From an uncultured Spirochaetales bacterium (GTDB lineage: Bacteria > Spirochaetota > Spirochaetia > Sphaerochaetales > Sphaerochaetaceae), in NCBI GenBank assembly GCA_944392695.1, contig CALXXN010000007.1, forward strand, positions 31,921-95,920: 64,000 nucleotides of DNA, given 5' to 3'. A program made the translations under genes and the position numbers. Of the stretch, positions 49,692 to 59,059 are shown piece by piece. The notes under the pieces are model-generated. The model did not search any database. It saw only the letters and a program-made list of their open reading frames with translations, and had not been told where the DNA came from. Every line of letters starts with the position of its first letter. Within the stretch, counting starts at the first letter, position 1.

Positions 49692-51377
49692 GTGAAGAAC
49701 CTATATGTGAAGAGGGGCCTCAGGACTTATGTCTCTGAGGTCCTGACATTAATATTGAGTGCTTTCATACTCTCACTTGCCTTTCCTGGCTTTGTGACGA
49801 GCGGTGGCTGGGGATGGATCGCCTTCTTCGCCCTCGTCCCTGTCTTCGCGGTGATACGCAACACGAACTTCAAGGCTGTCTGGGCTTATGGCTTCCTCTT
49901 CGGTTGTTGTTTCTACGGCTTCTTCAATTACTGGCTGCCTGGCTTCCATCCTTACGCGGTCTACATCGTCCTTTTCATAAAGGGGGCGGAGATGGTTTTC
50001 CTGTTCCTTGCGTTGAAGCTTGCCGCCAAGGGACTTGGACGCTGGGCTTTCATAGCCCAGGCCTTCATATGGGCTTCTTACGCCTATCTTTCACAGAACT
50101 GGTTCGCCGGCTATCCCTATGGGACGATCTGCTATGCCCTTTACAAGTATCTGCCATTGATGCAGCTTGCTGAGATCACAGGAGCCTGGGGCATCATCAT
50201 CATGATGATCCTGCCACAGGCCTGGTTTGGCTGGTGGCTGGGCGGTGTCGCTTGTGGGGAGGACCCCAACCCCTGGCATTACATCAAGCGCAGTCCTGTG
50301 TTCCCCATCATATATGTCATACTCTTCGCCGCCTGGCTGGTCTTCGGTTGCGTGCGCCTGTCCCAGGTCGAGGACTGGGAGGCTGACCGTACCTGGCGTG
50401 TCGCCACGGTCCAGCACAACCATGACTCATGGGTTGGTGGCTATCAGACCTACCTGAGGAATTTCAACAACCTGCGCCGCCTCTCTATCGAAGCCTTGAG
50501 GGAGGATCCAGACATCGTCGTCTGGTCCGAGACCGCTTTCGTCCCATCTGTCGATTGGCATATGAACTATTCGTATGAGGGTGCTGGCAACACGATTGGC
50601 AACAGCGAGACGGCAGAGCTCGTACGCCGTTTCGTCGCCTTCGCCGAGGAACTGGACAAACCGCTCCTGACAGGTAATCCACGTGGTGTGCTCCGTGATC
50701 CTTCGCTGCCACCTATCAACAGTGAGACAGGGGAGCTGAACAGGACTGATTACAATACCGTGATACTTTTCGATGACGGCCAGATCAAGCAGAGTTATGC
50801 CAAGCAGCACCTGGTGCCATTCACAGAACACTTCCCCTATGAGGACACCTTGCCATGGCTCTACAACCTGTTGCAGACGATGGACTTCAACTGGTGGGAG
50901 GAAGGTGATGAGAGTGTCGTCTTCGAATCTGATGGCGTGCGCTTCTCAACGCCGATCTGTTATGAGGATGTTTTTGGCGACATCAACGCCGATTTCGTGC
51001 GTGGTGGGGCTGATTTGATCATCAACATGACCAATGATCGTTGGTCAGGCTGTGCCGAGGCCGCCATACAGCATGCTGCGATTGCCACGATGCGTTCGAT
51101 TGAGACCCGCAAGACGATGGTCCGTTCGACTAACAGCGGCTATACATGCATGATCCTGCCGACTGGCAGGATCGTGGATCCACAGCCTCAGTTCCGCATG
51201 CTCTATCATATCTATGAAGTGCCTGTCTACGAGACGGAAAGCGAGGCCGACCTGACCTTCTATGTCCGCCATACCGACCTTTTCGCGAAAGTCTCGATCG
51301 TCATCTCTGTTGTGGCGCTTGCCACATCGGCAGGACTCATCATCCACCGCCAGGTCTCAAAGAGGAGGGAGGGCTGA
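49692..51377 (+). CDS. lnt: Apolipoprotein N-acyltransferase
   Basis: The 561-residue protein has several N-terminal membrane segments and a periplasmic nitrilase domain. The catalytic residues are glutamate 280 (WSETAF), lysine 371 (YAKQHLVPFTEHFPYE) and cysteine 423 (TPICYEDVFGD), and a last membrane segment precedes the basic tail. Lnt adds the third acyl chain to lipoproteins in the inner membrane. The start is a GTG with GGGAG 7 bases upstream; ATGs at 49662 and 49668 overlap hup and lack such a site. Confidence 0.92.
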   Translation: MKNLYVKRGLRTYVSEVLTLILSAFILSLAFPGFVTSGGWGWIAFFALVPVFAVIRNTNFKAVWAYGFLFGCCFYGFFNYWLPGFHPYAVYIVLFIKGAEMVFLFLALKLAAKGLGRWAFIAQAFIWASYAYLSQNWFAGYPYGTICYALYKYLPLMQLAEITGAWGIIIMMILPQAWFGWWLGGVACGEDPNPWHYIKRSPVFPIIYVILFAAWLVFGCVRLSQVEDWEADRTWRVATVQHNHDSWVGGYQTYLRNFNNLRRLSIEALREDPDIVVWSETAFVPSVDWHMNYSYEGAGNTIGNSETAELVRRFVAFAEELDKPLLTGNPRGVLRDPSLPPINSETGELNRTDYNTVILFDDGQIKQSYAKQHLVPFTEHFPYEDTLPWLYNLLQTMDFNWWEEGDESVVFESDGVRFSTPICYEDVFGDINADFVRGGADLIINMTNDRWSGCAEAAIQHAAIATMRSIETRKTMVRSTNSGYTCMILPTGRIVDPQPQFRMLYHIYEVPVYETESEADLTFYVRHTDLFAKVSIVISVVALATSAGLIIHRQVSKRREG

Positions 51378-52621
51378 TGGACAGCGTGGCCCTGATCCTG
51401 ATTGGTAGTGAGCTGACGCGTGGCATCATACAGGACCGCCATGCCCAGCTGGTCAGCCGGGCTGTCACCCAGCTTGGCTTGCACATGAGCCAGATTGTCG
51501 CCGTACCAGACGATGGCAGCATAGCCCATGTCCTGTCCGCCATAGTGAGGAAGAATGATGTCGTCATCATGACAGGTGGGCTTGGACCGACCAGTGATGA
51601 CATGACACGCGAGAGCATAGCCGAGGTCGCAGGCGTCCCGCTTGAACGCAACAAGGAGAGCTGGGATGCGCTTTATGCCAGGATAGGGGAGAAGATCCAT
51701 GGGGCCAATGAGAAGCAGACCCTGGTCCCTCGTGGCTTCACACGTATCGCAAACCCAAATGGGACGGCGGATGCCTTCTATGGTTACAGCCCTTCAGGTT
51801 GCCTCCTGATCTCACTCCCCGGCCCGCCCAAGGAGATGGCTCCGCTTTTCGAAGATGTCATCGTACCTCTCCTTGGCCGTATCTCTGGACACAGTGAGAG
51901 CGTGAGGAGGGAGTACACGAGCTTCATCACAGCCGAGGCCAAGCTTGAGGACCTGACCCAGCAAGTCGATCCCTCCCTCCAGTGGGCGACACGCTTCCAG
52001 GATGAGAAGATCACGCTCTACCTCTCAGGCGGTGGCGAAGAGGAGATGGACAAGGCCATCGCCACACTCCGCAATGAGGTTGGAAGCTGCCTTGTCCAGG
52101 ATGGTGATGTCGACGCCATAGGCCTGTTGACAGAAACCCTCAAGACGCGCGGTCTGACGCTCTCCTGCGCTGAGAGCTGCACAGGAGGCCTTGCTGCGGG
52201 AGCCATGACCCGTCTTCCAGGTTCGTCAGATCACTTCCTTGGAGGCGTCGTCAGCTACTCCAATGAGATGAAGGAGAAGATCCTCTCAGTCGATCCTGGG
52301 GTCATCTCCAGGCATGGTGCGGTGAGCGAGGAGTGCGCCCTTGCGATGGCGCGGGGTGTCAAGGCGCTTTCGTCATCTGACGCCGCCTTCTCGATCACAG
52401 GGGTCGCAGGACCTGGTGAGAGCGAGAGGAAGAAGGTCGGTACTGTCTGTTTCGCCTTCTCAGCCCCAGGCCAGGATGATGTGGCGCTCACCCTTCATTT
52501 CTCATCATGGGGGCGGGCTTCCGTGCGCAACAAGAGCGTAATCGCGGCCCTATTGCTGATGAGGGAGCACATCCTGGGGCATGATGTCAGGACCATCGCA
52601 GCTTCATGGCGTTGGGCGTGA
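51377..52621 (+). CDS. cinA: CinA-family protein (competence/damage-inducible, nicotinamide mononucleotide deamidase)
   Basis: The 414-residue protein has an N-terminal MoaB-like domain (VIMTGGLGPTSDDMTRE) and a C-terminal PncC deamidase domain (SCAESCTGGLAAGAMT, GGVVSYSNEMK, ITGVAGPG). Such proteins recycle pyridine nucleotides; the competence name is historical. Its ATG overlaps the lnt stop (TGATG). The rho promoter begins right after it. Confidence 0.93.
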   Translation: MDSVALILIGSELTRGIIQDRHAQLVSRAVTQLGLHMSQIVAVPDDGSIAHVLSAIVRKNDVVIMTGGLGPTSDDMTRESIAEVAGVPLERNKESWDALYARIGEKIHGANEKQTLVPRGFTRIANPNGTADAFYGYSPSGCLLISLPGPPKEMAPLFEDVIVPLLGRISGHSESVRREYTSFITAEAKLEDLTQQVDPSLQWATRFQDEKITLYLSGGGEEEMDKAIATLRNEVGSCLVQDGDVDAIGLLTETLKTRGLTLSCAESCTGGLAAGAMTRLPGSSDHFLGGVVSYSNEMKEKILSVDPGVISRHGAVSEECALAMARGVKALSSSDAAFSITGVAGPGESERKKVGTVCFAFSAPGQDDVALTLHFSSWGRASVRNKSVIAALLLMREHILGHDVRTIAASWRWA

Positions 52622-52623
52622 GC

Positions 52624-52652
52624 TTGCCAAAGCGTCGTCTGTGATGTATAAA
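52624..52652 (+). promoter_or_regulatory. Probable rho promoter
   Basis: TTGCCA (52624-52629) and TATAAA (52647-52652) are 17 bases apart, starting 3 bases after cinA. Transcription would start near 52659, leaving a leader of about 120 bases. Confidence 0.65.
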
Positions 52653-52661
52653 TGATGGTGT

Positions 52662-52742
52662 TGGAGCCGGTCGGCTCCACACCGACAAGAAACAATCAGA
52701 CATTTTGAACATCTGATCGCGGAGCGCTGATAGTGCGTCTCC
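52662..52742 (+). promoter_or_regulatory. Structured rho leader
   Basis: Three hairpins occur after the predicted start: TGGAGCC/GGCTCCA with loop GGTC (52662-52679), ATCAGA/TCTGAT (52695-52717), and GGAG-CGC/GCG-CTCC (52721-52742). In E. coli Rho ends its own transcript in its leader; similar feedback is plausible here but unproven. Confidence 0.45.
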
Positions 52743-52779
52743 ATGCAGACCCTAATATATTCTGGAGCATTCAGAACCA

Positions 52780-54627
52780 ATGTCATCTGACGAATTGTTT
52801 GAGAACACAGCGCCGGTGCAGCCTGAAGAGGAAGCCGGCGGTCGCAAGGTCAGGGTGGTGCGCAAGCCCCGTACTGTCAAGGTACGCCTGAAGGAAGAGT
52901 CCAAGGAAGAGGCTCCTGCAGAGGAAGTGAAGCCACGCCGCCGTGGCCGCCCGCCAAAGGCCAAGCCAGTGCAGATGGAAGAATCGCCATCCACCGTCGA
53001 GGAAGCCCCGACCCCTGCGCAGGAGGCTTCTCCCGCCGTCTCTGTGGAAAGCCCTGTCGCAGTACAGGCCCCTGCCGCGGACGAAGAAACCCCGGTTGAA
53101 GCCGTTACAGGTACTGATGCGGCGGTGGAGGGTGCCTCCACACAGTATGCGGACAACCGTCCCAGCCAGCCCATGCAACGTCAGCAGGGCAGGTATAACA
53201 ACCAGGGTAAGTTCAACAAGAAGGGCCGCAAGGGCCCACAGAACCAGAGGCCCAATGAGGTGATTGTCCCTGAGGTCAACCTCGATGAACATCCCGATGC
53301 CCCAAAGCTCTTCATATCAGACCTGACAGTCCTGCCAATCGATACACTACGTTCCCTTGCCCGTGAGAAGGGCATAAGCGAGGATACGATCCTCGATTGC
53401 CGCAAGCAGGACCTGATCCGGGAGATGGCCAAGCTCCACGCCTTGTCAGGTGGTGCGCTTATGACAGAGGGTGTCCTGGAAATCCTCTCCGACGGCTATG
53501 GCCTGATCCGCTATGCGGTCAACAGCTACATCGCAGGAAGCGAGGACGTCTATGTCTCCCATGGCATGATCAAGGCCTGTGGCCTGCGCACTGGTGATAC
53601 TGTCTATGGCCAGGTCAGGGCCCCACGTGAGAGCGACCGCTTCATCTCAATGGTCCGTGTGCTCACCGTCAATGGCCTGACGCCGCATGATGCCAAGCTC
53701 CGTGTGCCTTTCGATAGCCTGACACCGCTTTTCCCAGATGAGAAGCTGCACCTTGAGTATGCCTCCAACCCTGACAAGCCTGAGGACATGGACCTCTCGA
53801 CGCGTGTTGTCGACCTCTTCTGCCCGATAGGCAAGGGCCAGCGTTCGCTGATCGTCGCTCCTCCTCGTACTGGTAAGACTGTCTTGATGCAGAAGATCGC
53901 CAATGCGATCACGACAAACCATCCTGAAGTCAAGCTGATCGTCCTCCTTATTGACGAGCGTCCTGAGGAGGTCACTGATATGAGGCGCAACGTCAAGGCC
54001 GAGGTCGTCGCTTCGACCTTCGATGAGCAGGCGACACGCCATGTCCAAGTCGCCGAGATGGTCATTGAGAAGGCCAAGAGGTTGGTGGAGCAGCATCAGG
54101 ATGTCGTCATCCTGCTTGATTCGATCACCCGCCTCGCACGTGCTTACAACCAGACCGTCCCCGCTTCAGGCAAGATTCTTTCCGGTGGTGTCGATTCCAA
54201 CGCCTTGCACAAGCCAAAGAGGTTCTTCGGCGCGGCACGCAACATCGAGAATGGCGGTTCACTTACAATCATCGCGACCGCGCTGATCGAGACCGGCAGC
54301 CGCATGGACGAGGTCATCTTCGAGGAGTTCAAGGGTACTGGCAACAACGAGATCATCCTCGACCGCCGCATGGCTGACAGCCGCAAGTTCCCTGCGATCA
54401 ATGTCAAGAAATCCGGCACACGCCGTGACGACCTGCTGCTGACCAAGGATGAGCTCGCACGCCTCTGGCTGCTTCGCAACGCTGTCAGCAACATGGACGA
54501 CAATGACATGTCAGCCTTCTTGATTGACAAGATGAGGAAGACCCACAATAATAAGGAATTCCTGGGCTCGATGAGCTCCAGTGCAGTCAGCGGGGCCGCT
54601 TCGTTCGCGAACGCCTCCTTGCGTTGA
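52780..54627 (+). CDS. rho: Transcription termination factor Rho with long N-terminal extension
   Basis: The 615-residue protein is about 200 longer than E. coli Rho. The first ~165 residues are a low-complexity region, first acidic with proline and alanine, then basic with arginine, glutamine and asparagine ([19 protein letters not shown]). Then come the Rho N-terminal domain ([11 protein letters not shown]), the RNA-binding CSD, Walker A PPRTGKT with Lys366, [13 protein letters not shown] and the secondary RNA-binding region. Insertions before Rho can affect RNA binding or phase behaviour. GGAG lies 13 bases before the ATG. Confidence 0.95.
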   Translation: MSSDELFENTAPVQPEEEAGGRKVRVVRKPRTVKVRLKEESKEEAPAEEVKPRRRGRPPKAKPVQMEESPSTVEEAPTPAQEASPAVSVESPVAVQAPAADEETPVEAVTGTDAAVEGASTQYADNRPSQPMQRQQGRYNNQGKFNKKGRKGPQNQRPNEVIVPEVNLDEHPDAPKLFISDLTVLPIDTLRSLAREKGISEDTILDCRKQDLIREMAKLHALSGGALMTEGVLEILSDGYGLIRYAVNSYIAGSEDVYVSHGMIKACGLRTGDTVYGQVRAPRESDRFISMVRVLTVNGLTPHDAKLRVPFDSLTPLFPDEKLHLEYASNPDKPEDMDLSTRVVDLFCPIGKGQRSLIVAPPRTGKTVLMQKIANAITTNHPEVKLIVLLIDERPEEVTDMRRNVKAEVVASTFDEQATRHVQVAEMVIEKAKRLVEQHQDVVILLDSITRLARAYNQTVPASGKILSGGVDSNALHKPKRFFGAARNIENGGSLTIIATALIETGSRMDEVIFEEFKGTGNNEIILDRRMADSRKFPAINVKKSGTRRDDLLLTKDELARLWLLRNAVSNMDDNDMSAFLIDKMRKTHNNKEFLGSMSSSAVSGAASFANASLR

Positions 54628-54679
54628 CCTGTGGCGTCCTGTGAAAGCAGTACGCATTGGAATATAGGAGAAGAAAGAG

Positions 54680-54883
54680 ATGAAGAAGGACATCCATCCC
54701 AACTACGAGCTTCAGGAAATCAAGTGTTCCTGTGGCAATGTGATCAAGACCAAGACGACTTCGAAGAACATGACGGTTGAAATCTGTTCGGCCTGCCACC
54801 CCTTCTTCACGGGTACGCAGAAGCTGGTCGACTCGACTGGTCGTGTCGAGCGCTTCAACAAGAGGTACGGCAAGAAGGACTGA
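54680..54883 (+). CDS. rpmE: 50S ribosomal protein L31
   Basis: The 67-residue L31 begins [19 protein letters not shown], and its zinc cysteines are C-S-C and CSAC ([15 protein letters not shown]). The end [20 protein letters not shown] is typical. AGGAG precedes the ATG. A terminator follows at 54903. Confidence 0.97.
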   Translation: MKKDIHPNYELQEIKCSCGNVIKTKTTSKNMTVEICSACHPFFTGTQKLVDSTGRVERFNKRYGKKD

Positions 54884-54902
54884 GTGGTCAATATACGGAG
54901 AG

Positions 54903-54929
54903 GCGGACGCTGTTTGGCGCCCGCTTTTT
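54903..54929 (+). terminator. Terminator after rpmE
   Basis: GCGGACGC and GCGCCCGC form an 8-position stem with one mismatch, loop TGTTTG, followed by five T. It separates rpmE from the galactokinase-like gene. Confidence 0.7.
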
Positions 54930-54957
54930 CGTATCCTGGGTGTACGGAGGAAAAAGT

Positions 54958-54987
54958 TTGCTCCCTGTGCGCCCATCATAGTAAGAT
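54958..54987 (+). promoter_or_regulatory. Possible promoter of the galactokinase-like gene
   Basis: TTGCTC (54958-54963) and TAAGAT (54982-54987) are 18 bases apart, after the rpmE terminator. The predicted start leaves about 12 bases, with a G-rich ribosome site before the ATG at 55007. Confidence 0.4.
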
Positions 54988-55006
54988 GGTTCAAAAGGGG
55001 GGATAC

Positions 55007-56182
55007 ATGGAAAAGATCGTCGCTTTCCATGAGTTGAACTACAAGAACAAGGTCGAGGTGCTCTCACAGGTGCCTGGTGTTGTCACGTTGATGGGGGCCT
55101 TCTCGGATTTCTGTTCTGGTTATTGCATAGCTGGTACAGGGGCTTTGGGCCTGCGCGTCGCCATCTCCCGCCGTGATGACAACACCGTGCGCCTTTATGA
55201 TGCGACCAGGGCCGACAAGAAACATTTCAACCTCTCATCACTTAAGTACCGCAAGGAGGACCGCTGGGGCAATTATGTCAAAGGTGTCCTTTCCGCACTT
55301 GCCTCCGAGGGCTGGGAGCTGGAACAAGGTGTGGATGTCACGCTCAAGGGTGCCTTGTTGTACTGCGACCAGCTGACAGTCAGCGCTTCCGTGATCATGG
55401 GCAGCCTGCTTGCCTTTGACCGCCTGATGGGCATTGGATTGGACAGCAATGACATGATCCGCATGGCCTACAGGGTGGCGACTTCCTACTGCTCGGTACC
55501 TGTACGCAAGAGGGACCTTGTCACGGTGATGAACGCCAAGCAGGGCAAGTTACTGCATTTCGACCTCAAATCAGGATCCTATGAACTCATAGATTATCCA
55601 TTCGCCCAGAAGGATGGTGGTGCCTATGGCATCATACTCGATCCATCCTTGCCTCCTCAGATCCTCAGGGAGGAGCTTGAGGAGAAGAGGGAGGATGCCC
55701 GGCTCTGCTGCAATGAGCTGAAGGGCCGGCTTGGCAGTGGGACGGAGCTCCGGGACTATCCTGTCAAGGAACTCAGGAGCCATGCGATCCGTGACCTTGA
55801 TGAGCATGTGCGCCATACCTGTGAGTACGTGCTCAGTGAGACCCAGCTGGTCGAGAAGGGGCTTGGTGCCTTGAAGGCCAGGGATGCCAAGCTCTTCGGA
55901 CGCTGCCTGAACAGCCTTTATGTCGGCATGAGGGATGTTTTCGACATGACATGTCCAGAGGTCGACTGGCTGATCCGCCGCGCAGGCGAGACCGATGGTG
56001 TCTATGGAGCCTCCTATGTCAGCAATGGGGACTCAGGTTCCATCTTCATGATGCTTGAGAAGGAAGGCGAGGCCGAGTTCTCGAAGTGCATGAGCGATTA
56101 CAAGAGGATCTTCGACTTCACTCCAAAGACGAGGCTCTTCAATCCAGGAGGTCCAGCCAAGGTGCTGGATGAGATCGTATGA
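55007..56182 (+). CDS. Galactokinase-like GHMP-superfamily protein with altered motifs
   Basis: The 391-residue protein follows galactokinase in outline. Motif 1, normally PGRVNLIGEHTDYNGG, is PGVVTLMGAFSDFCSG (residues 23-38): the catalytic arginine is valine and the sugar-binding EH pair is lost. The ATP motif with its SSSAS is reduced to DQLTVSASVIMG. The catalytic aspartate may be kept in VRKRD. It could bind rather than phosphorylate a sugar, or use another substrate. A G-rich site precedes the ATG; the frame is open earlier. It overlaps surE by 4 bases. Confidence 0.65.
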   Translation: MEKIVAFHELNYKNKVEVLSQVPGVVTLMGAFSDFCSGYCIAGTGALGLRVAISRRDDNTVRLYDATRADKKHFNLSSLKYRKEDRWGNYVKGVLSALASEGWELEQGVDVTLKGALLYCDQLTVSASVIMGSLLAFDRLMGIGLDSNDMIRMAYRVATSYCSVPVRKRDLVTVMNAKQGKLLHFDLKSGSYELIDYPFAQKDGGAYGIILDPSLPPQILREELEEKREDARLCCNELKGRLGSGTELRDYPVKELRSHAIRDLDEHVRHTCEYVLSETQLVEKGLGALKARDAKLFGRCLNSLYVGMRDVFDMTCPEVDWLIRRAGETDGVYGASYVSNGDSGSIFMMLEKEGEAEFSKCMSDYKRIFDFTPKTRLFNPGGPAKVLDEIV

Positions 56183-56934
56183 CAGTGATGCTTGTCAATG
56201 ATGATGGCTGGGACAGGCCTGGTATAAAGACCTTGGAAGCGGCGCTTGTGGCCGCTGGTGTGGAGACATGGGTGTCAGCCCCGTCTGGCAACCGTTCAGC
56301 ACAGAGCCATGCGATGTGCCTCTCAGGTCCTGTCAGGATGACCTGCTATGGAAAGAACCACTACCACTGCAGTGGCTCTCCTGCTGATTGTGTGCTCTAC
56401 GCTTTGAAAGGGGAGGTCTTCCCTCATCTGCCAGACCTGGTGATCTCAGGAATCAACCATGGTTACAACTGCTCCTCTGACATACTCTATTCAGGTACCT
56501 GCTCAGCTGCAGCCGAGGCCGTGCTCCAAGGGGTGAAGGGCATAGCGGTGTCCCATGAGGCTGACAGCGATGGCAACTATGATTTCGAAGCTGTCGCCGC
56601 ATTTGTCGCGGCGAACCTGGACAAGCTTTCCTCCCTTGCAGGGCCTGATGTCTTCGTGAACCTCAACTTCCCGCCACGCTTCACAGGGCGCGTCGAGGCC
56701 TGTACCCTTGGCCAGCTCTGGTACGGAGACCTGCCACAGCGCAGCGAGCTGTCTGAAGACGGCTCGTTCACACTCCGCCTTGGACAGGGTGAGGTGAAGC
56801 GCAAGCTGACAAGCGGAGAGGGAAGGACCGACATCGAAGCTGTCGAGGAAGGTTCCATAGCCCTTTCCGTCGTCCGCGTCAATCCAGCGGTTGATGAAGT
56901 GGCCAATACCCGGGCTCGGGAGCTGTTCAATTAA
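56179..56934 (+). CDS. surE: 5'/3'-nucleotidase SurE
   Basis: The 251-residue protein has the SurE core: MLVNDDGWDRPGIKTL with the metal aspartates, APSGNRSAQSHA, SGSPADCVLYAL and SGINHGYN. SurE removes phosphate from nucleoside monophosphates and is common in stationary-phase survival operons. The start overlaps the previous gene (ATGA) and its stop overlaps the next. Confidence 0.95.
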   Translation: MTVMLVNDDGWDRPGIKTLEAALVAAGVETWVSAPSGNRSAQSHAMCLSGPVRMTCYGKNHYHCSGSPADCVLYALKGEVFPHLPDLVISGINHGYNCSSDILYSGTCSAAAEAVLQGVKGIAVSHEADSDGNYDFEAVAAFVAANLDKLSSLAGPDVFVNLNFPPRFTGRVEACTLGQLWYGDLPQRSELSEDGSFTLRLGQGEVKRKLTSGEGRTDIEAVEEGSIALSVVRVNPAVDEVANTRARELFN

Positions 56935-57242
56935 TGAAGCGTTGGGAGGCGGTCTGCAAGCAGTGTGGCCTCTGCTGCCATGACAAGGTCCAGGTGGCTC
57001 CACGTTGCTGGGTCCTCTTGGATTCAAAGTGCCAGTTCCTTGGGGATGATGGCCGTTGTACTGTCTACGCTGAGCGCTTCAAGCGCTGCCAGGCCTGTCG
57101 CAAGATGACAGTCTGGCGTGCCATGAGTGCGGCCTGGATCCCTCCTGGCTGTGCCTACCTCGAATGGGCCCGCCGCCACCACCTGCGCCTCCGGCGTAAG
57201 CAGGAGTGGAGCCTCCTTGACGCATGTGATGATAGCGGCTAA
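56934..57242 (+). CDS. Small CxxCxxCC zinc/iron-chelating domain protein (YkgJ type)
   Basis: The 102-residue protein has KQCGLCCHDK near residue 10, then KCQFLGDDGRCTVYAERFKRCQAC. The CxxCxxCC-type cluster defines a family thought to bind zinc or an iron-sulfur cluster; function is unknown. It begins within the surE stop (TAATG) and is followed by nifS. Confidence 0.8.
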   Translation: MKRWEAVCKQCGLCCHDKVQVAPRCWVLLDSKCQFLGDDGRCTVYAERFKRCQACRKMTVWRAMSAAWIPPGCAYLEWARRHHLRLRRKQEWSLLDACDDSG

Positions 57243-57281
57243 CTTTTTTTCCAGCCTCCTATGGAGGCCTGTAGGAAAGAA

Positions 57282-58445
57282 ATGAACCGAAGGATATACA
57301 TGGATAACAACGCGACGACCCAGGTCGCGCCCACAGTCGCCCAGGTTATGAAGGACAATATCGACCTATATGGCAACGCATCCTCCATGCATTCCCTTGG
57401 ACGGGATGCGGATGCTGGTGTTGAGTGGGCCCGGGGGCGTGTCGCGTCTTTGATCGGCGCAGGTGCCGATGAGATCATATTCACAAGCGGTGCGAGTGAA
57501 TCCAACAACACGGTCTTCTCAACCATGAGGGATCTTGTGGATCAAGGTTCGAAGAAGGACCGCATCATCACGACGACAATAGAACACCCCTCCATCATCG
57601 AGGAGGTCGCCTTCCTCCAGGGCCGTGGCTACAAGGTTGAGAAGGCTCCTGTCGATAAGAAGGGCCGCCTGGTCCTCAGTGAGCTGGAGGCCATGCTTGA
57701 TGACAGTGTCATCCTGGTCTCTGTCATGACGGGGAACAATGAGACCGGTACGATCCAGCCTGTAGCTGAAGCAGCCGCCCTGGCCCATGCCCATGGGGCC
57801 TGGATGCATTCTGATGCGACCCAGGCGATTGGCAAGATCCCTGTGGATGTCAATGTACTGGGACTGGACTACCTTTCGATGTCAGCACACAAGTTCTATG
57901 GCCCCAAGGGCGTTGGCGCCCTCTATGTCAGGAAGGGCTGCCCTATCACGCCCTTTGTCCATGGGGGACATCAGGAAGGGGGGCTCAGGGCAGGAACCTA
58001 CAACACACTTGGCATCATAGGCATGGGTGAAGCCGCCCGCCTTGCCCAAGAGGACATCCAGGAGGAGCATGACAAGCTATGGAGGCTGCGTGAGCGCCTG
58101 AGGAGGGGGCTTGAGGCCTCGATTCCAGATATTGTCGTCAATGGTGACCAGGAACACTGCCTTCCAGGGACCTTGAACATCTCCTTCCCATCTGCTGAAG
58201 GTGAGTCCATACTCCTCTATCTCGACATGGAGGGCATAGAGGTTTCCACTGGCTCAGCCTGTGCCACAGGTTCCCTGGAGCCGAGCTATGTCCTCCTGGC
58301 TGGTGGCTTGGATGTCGAACTCGCCCATGGTTCGATACGCTTCTCACTTGGACGTTTCAACAGCGATGAAGATGTCGACACTGTCATCGCAAAGCTTCCT
58401 GGCATCATAGCCAGGGTCCGTTCGATGTCGACTAGGAGGATCTGA
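57282..58445 (+). CDS. nifS: Cysteine desulfurase (NifS/IscS family)
   Basis: The 387-residue PLP enzyme has YMDNNATTQVAPTV at the N-terminus, the PLP lysine 204 (SAHKFYGPKG) and the catalytic cysteine 327 in STGSACATG. It moves sulfur from cysteine to scaffolds such as NifU, encoded directly downstream. GTAGGAAAG precedes the ATG; earlier and later in-frame ATGs exist (57261, 57300). Its stop overlaps nifU. Confidence 0.95.
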   Translation: MNRRIYMDNNATTQVAPTVAQVMKDNIDLYGNASSMHSLGRDADAGVEWARGRVASLIGAGADEIIFTSGASESNNTVFSTMRDLVDQGSKKDRIITTTIEHPSIIEEVAFLQGRGYKVEKAPVDKKGRLVLSELEAMLDDSVILVSVMTGNNETGTIQPVAEAAALAHAHGAWMHSDATQAIGKIPVDVNVLGLDYLSMSAHKFYGPKGVGALYVRKGCPITPFVHGGHQEGGLRAGTYNTLGIIGMGEAARLAQEDIQEEHDKLWRLRERLRRGLEASIPDIVVNGDQEHCLPGTLNISFPSAEGESILLYLDMEGIEVSTGSACATGSLEPSYVLLAGGLDVELAHGSIRFSLGRFNSDEDVDTVIAKLPGIIARVRSMSTRRI

Positions 58446-59059
58446 TGGAGAAGAAGAGCTTTGTGGCCCAGTGGGTCTATACAGATACGGTCAAGGACCA
58501 CTTCATGAATCCCAGGAACATCTGGGATGACAACGAGGGCTTCGAGCCTGATGGTGTGGGTGAGGTCGGGTCCCTGGCCTGTGGTGACCAGATGCGGGTG
58601 GCGATCAAGGTCGACGATGGCCGGATCAGCGACCTCAGGTGGCTGACTTATGGCTGTGCCAGCGCGATCGCCTCGACATCCATGATGAGTGAGATGGCCA
58701 AGGGCATGAGCCTGGAAGAGGCTTACCATCTGACTCCTGCTATGATCACAGAGGCCCTTGGGGGCCTGCCTGAGCATAAGTTCCATTGCTCCGTCCTTGG
58801 TGACAAGGCCCTGCGTGCCGCCATCGATGACTATCTTGAGAAGAAGGGCCTCGACAACCCTTACAAGGCATCAACGGCGAAGATCATCTGTGAGTGCAAG
58901 GGTGTGACAGATGTCCAGATCGAGAACCTGGTCAAGGAAGGCCGCTGCCTCACCTTCGAGGAGCTGAGTGCCGAGACTGGCTGCTCCACTGCCTGTGGCA
59001 AGTGCAAGGGTGCCATCATTGAAGCGCTTGAGGAATTCAAGCACATCTACGGCAAATGA
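58445..59059 (+). CDS. nifU: NifU-like iron-sulfur scaffold with ferredoxin-type [2Fe-2S] domain
   Basis: The 204-residue protein has the U-type scaffold with cysteines 46 (LACGDQM), 71 (YGCASAIAS) and 115 (HCSVLG), then a BFD-like [2Fe-2S] domain with cysteines 149, 151, 184 and 187. The C-terminal Nfu domain of full-length NifU is absent. It assembles Fe-S clusters using sulfur from NifS. It overlaps nifS by 1 base and the XRE gene by 4 bases. Confidence 0.95.
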   Translation: MEKKSFVAQWVYTDTVKDHFMNPRNIWDDNEGFEPDGVGEVGSLACGDQMRVAIKVDDGRISDLRWLTYGCASAIASTSMMSEMAKGMSLEEAYHLTPAMITEALGGLPEHKFHCSVLGDKALRAAIDDYLEKKGLDNPYKASTAKIICECKGVTDVQIENLVKEGRCLTFEELSAETGCSTACGKCKGAIIEALEEFKHIYGK

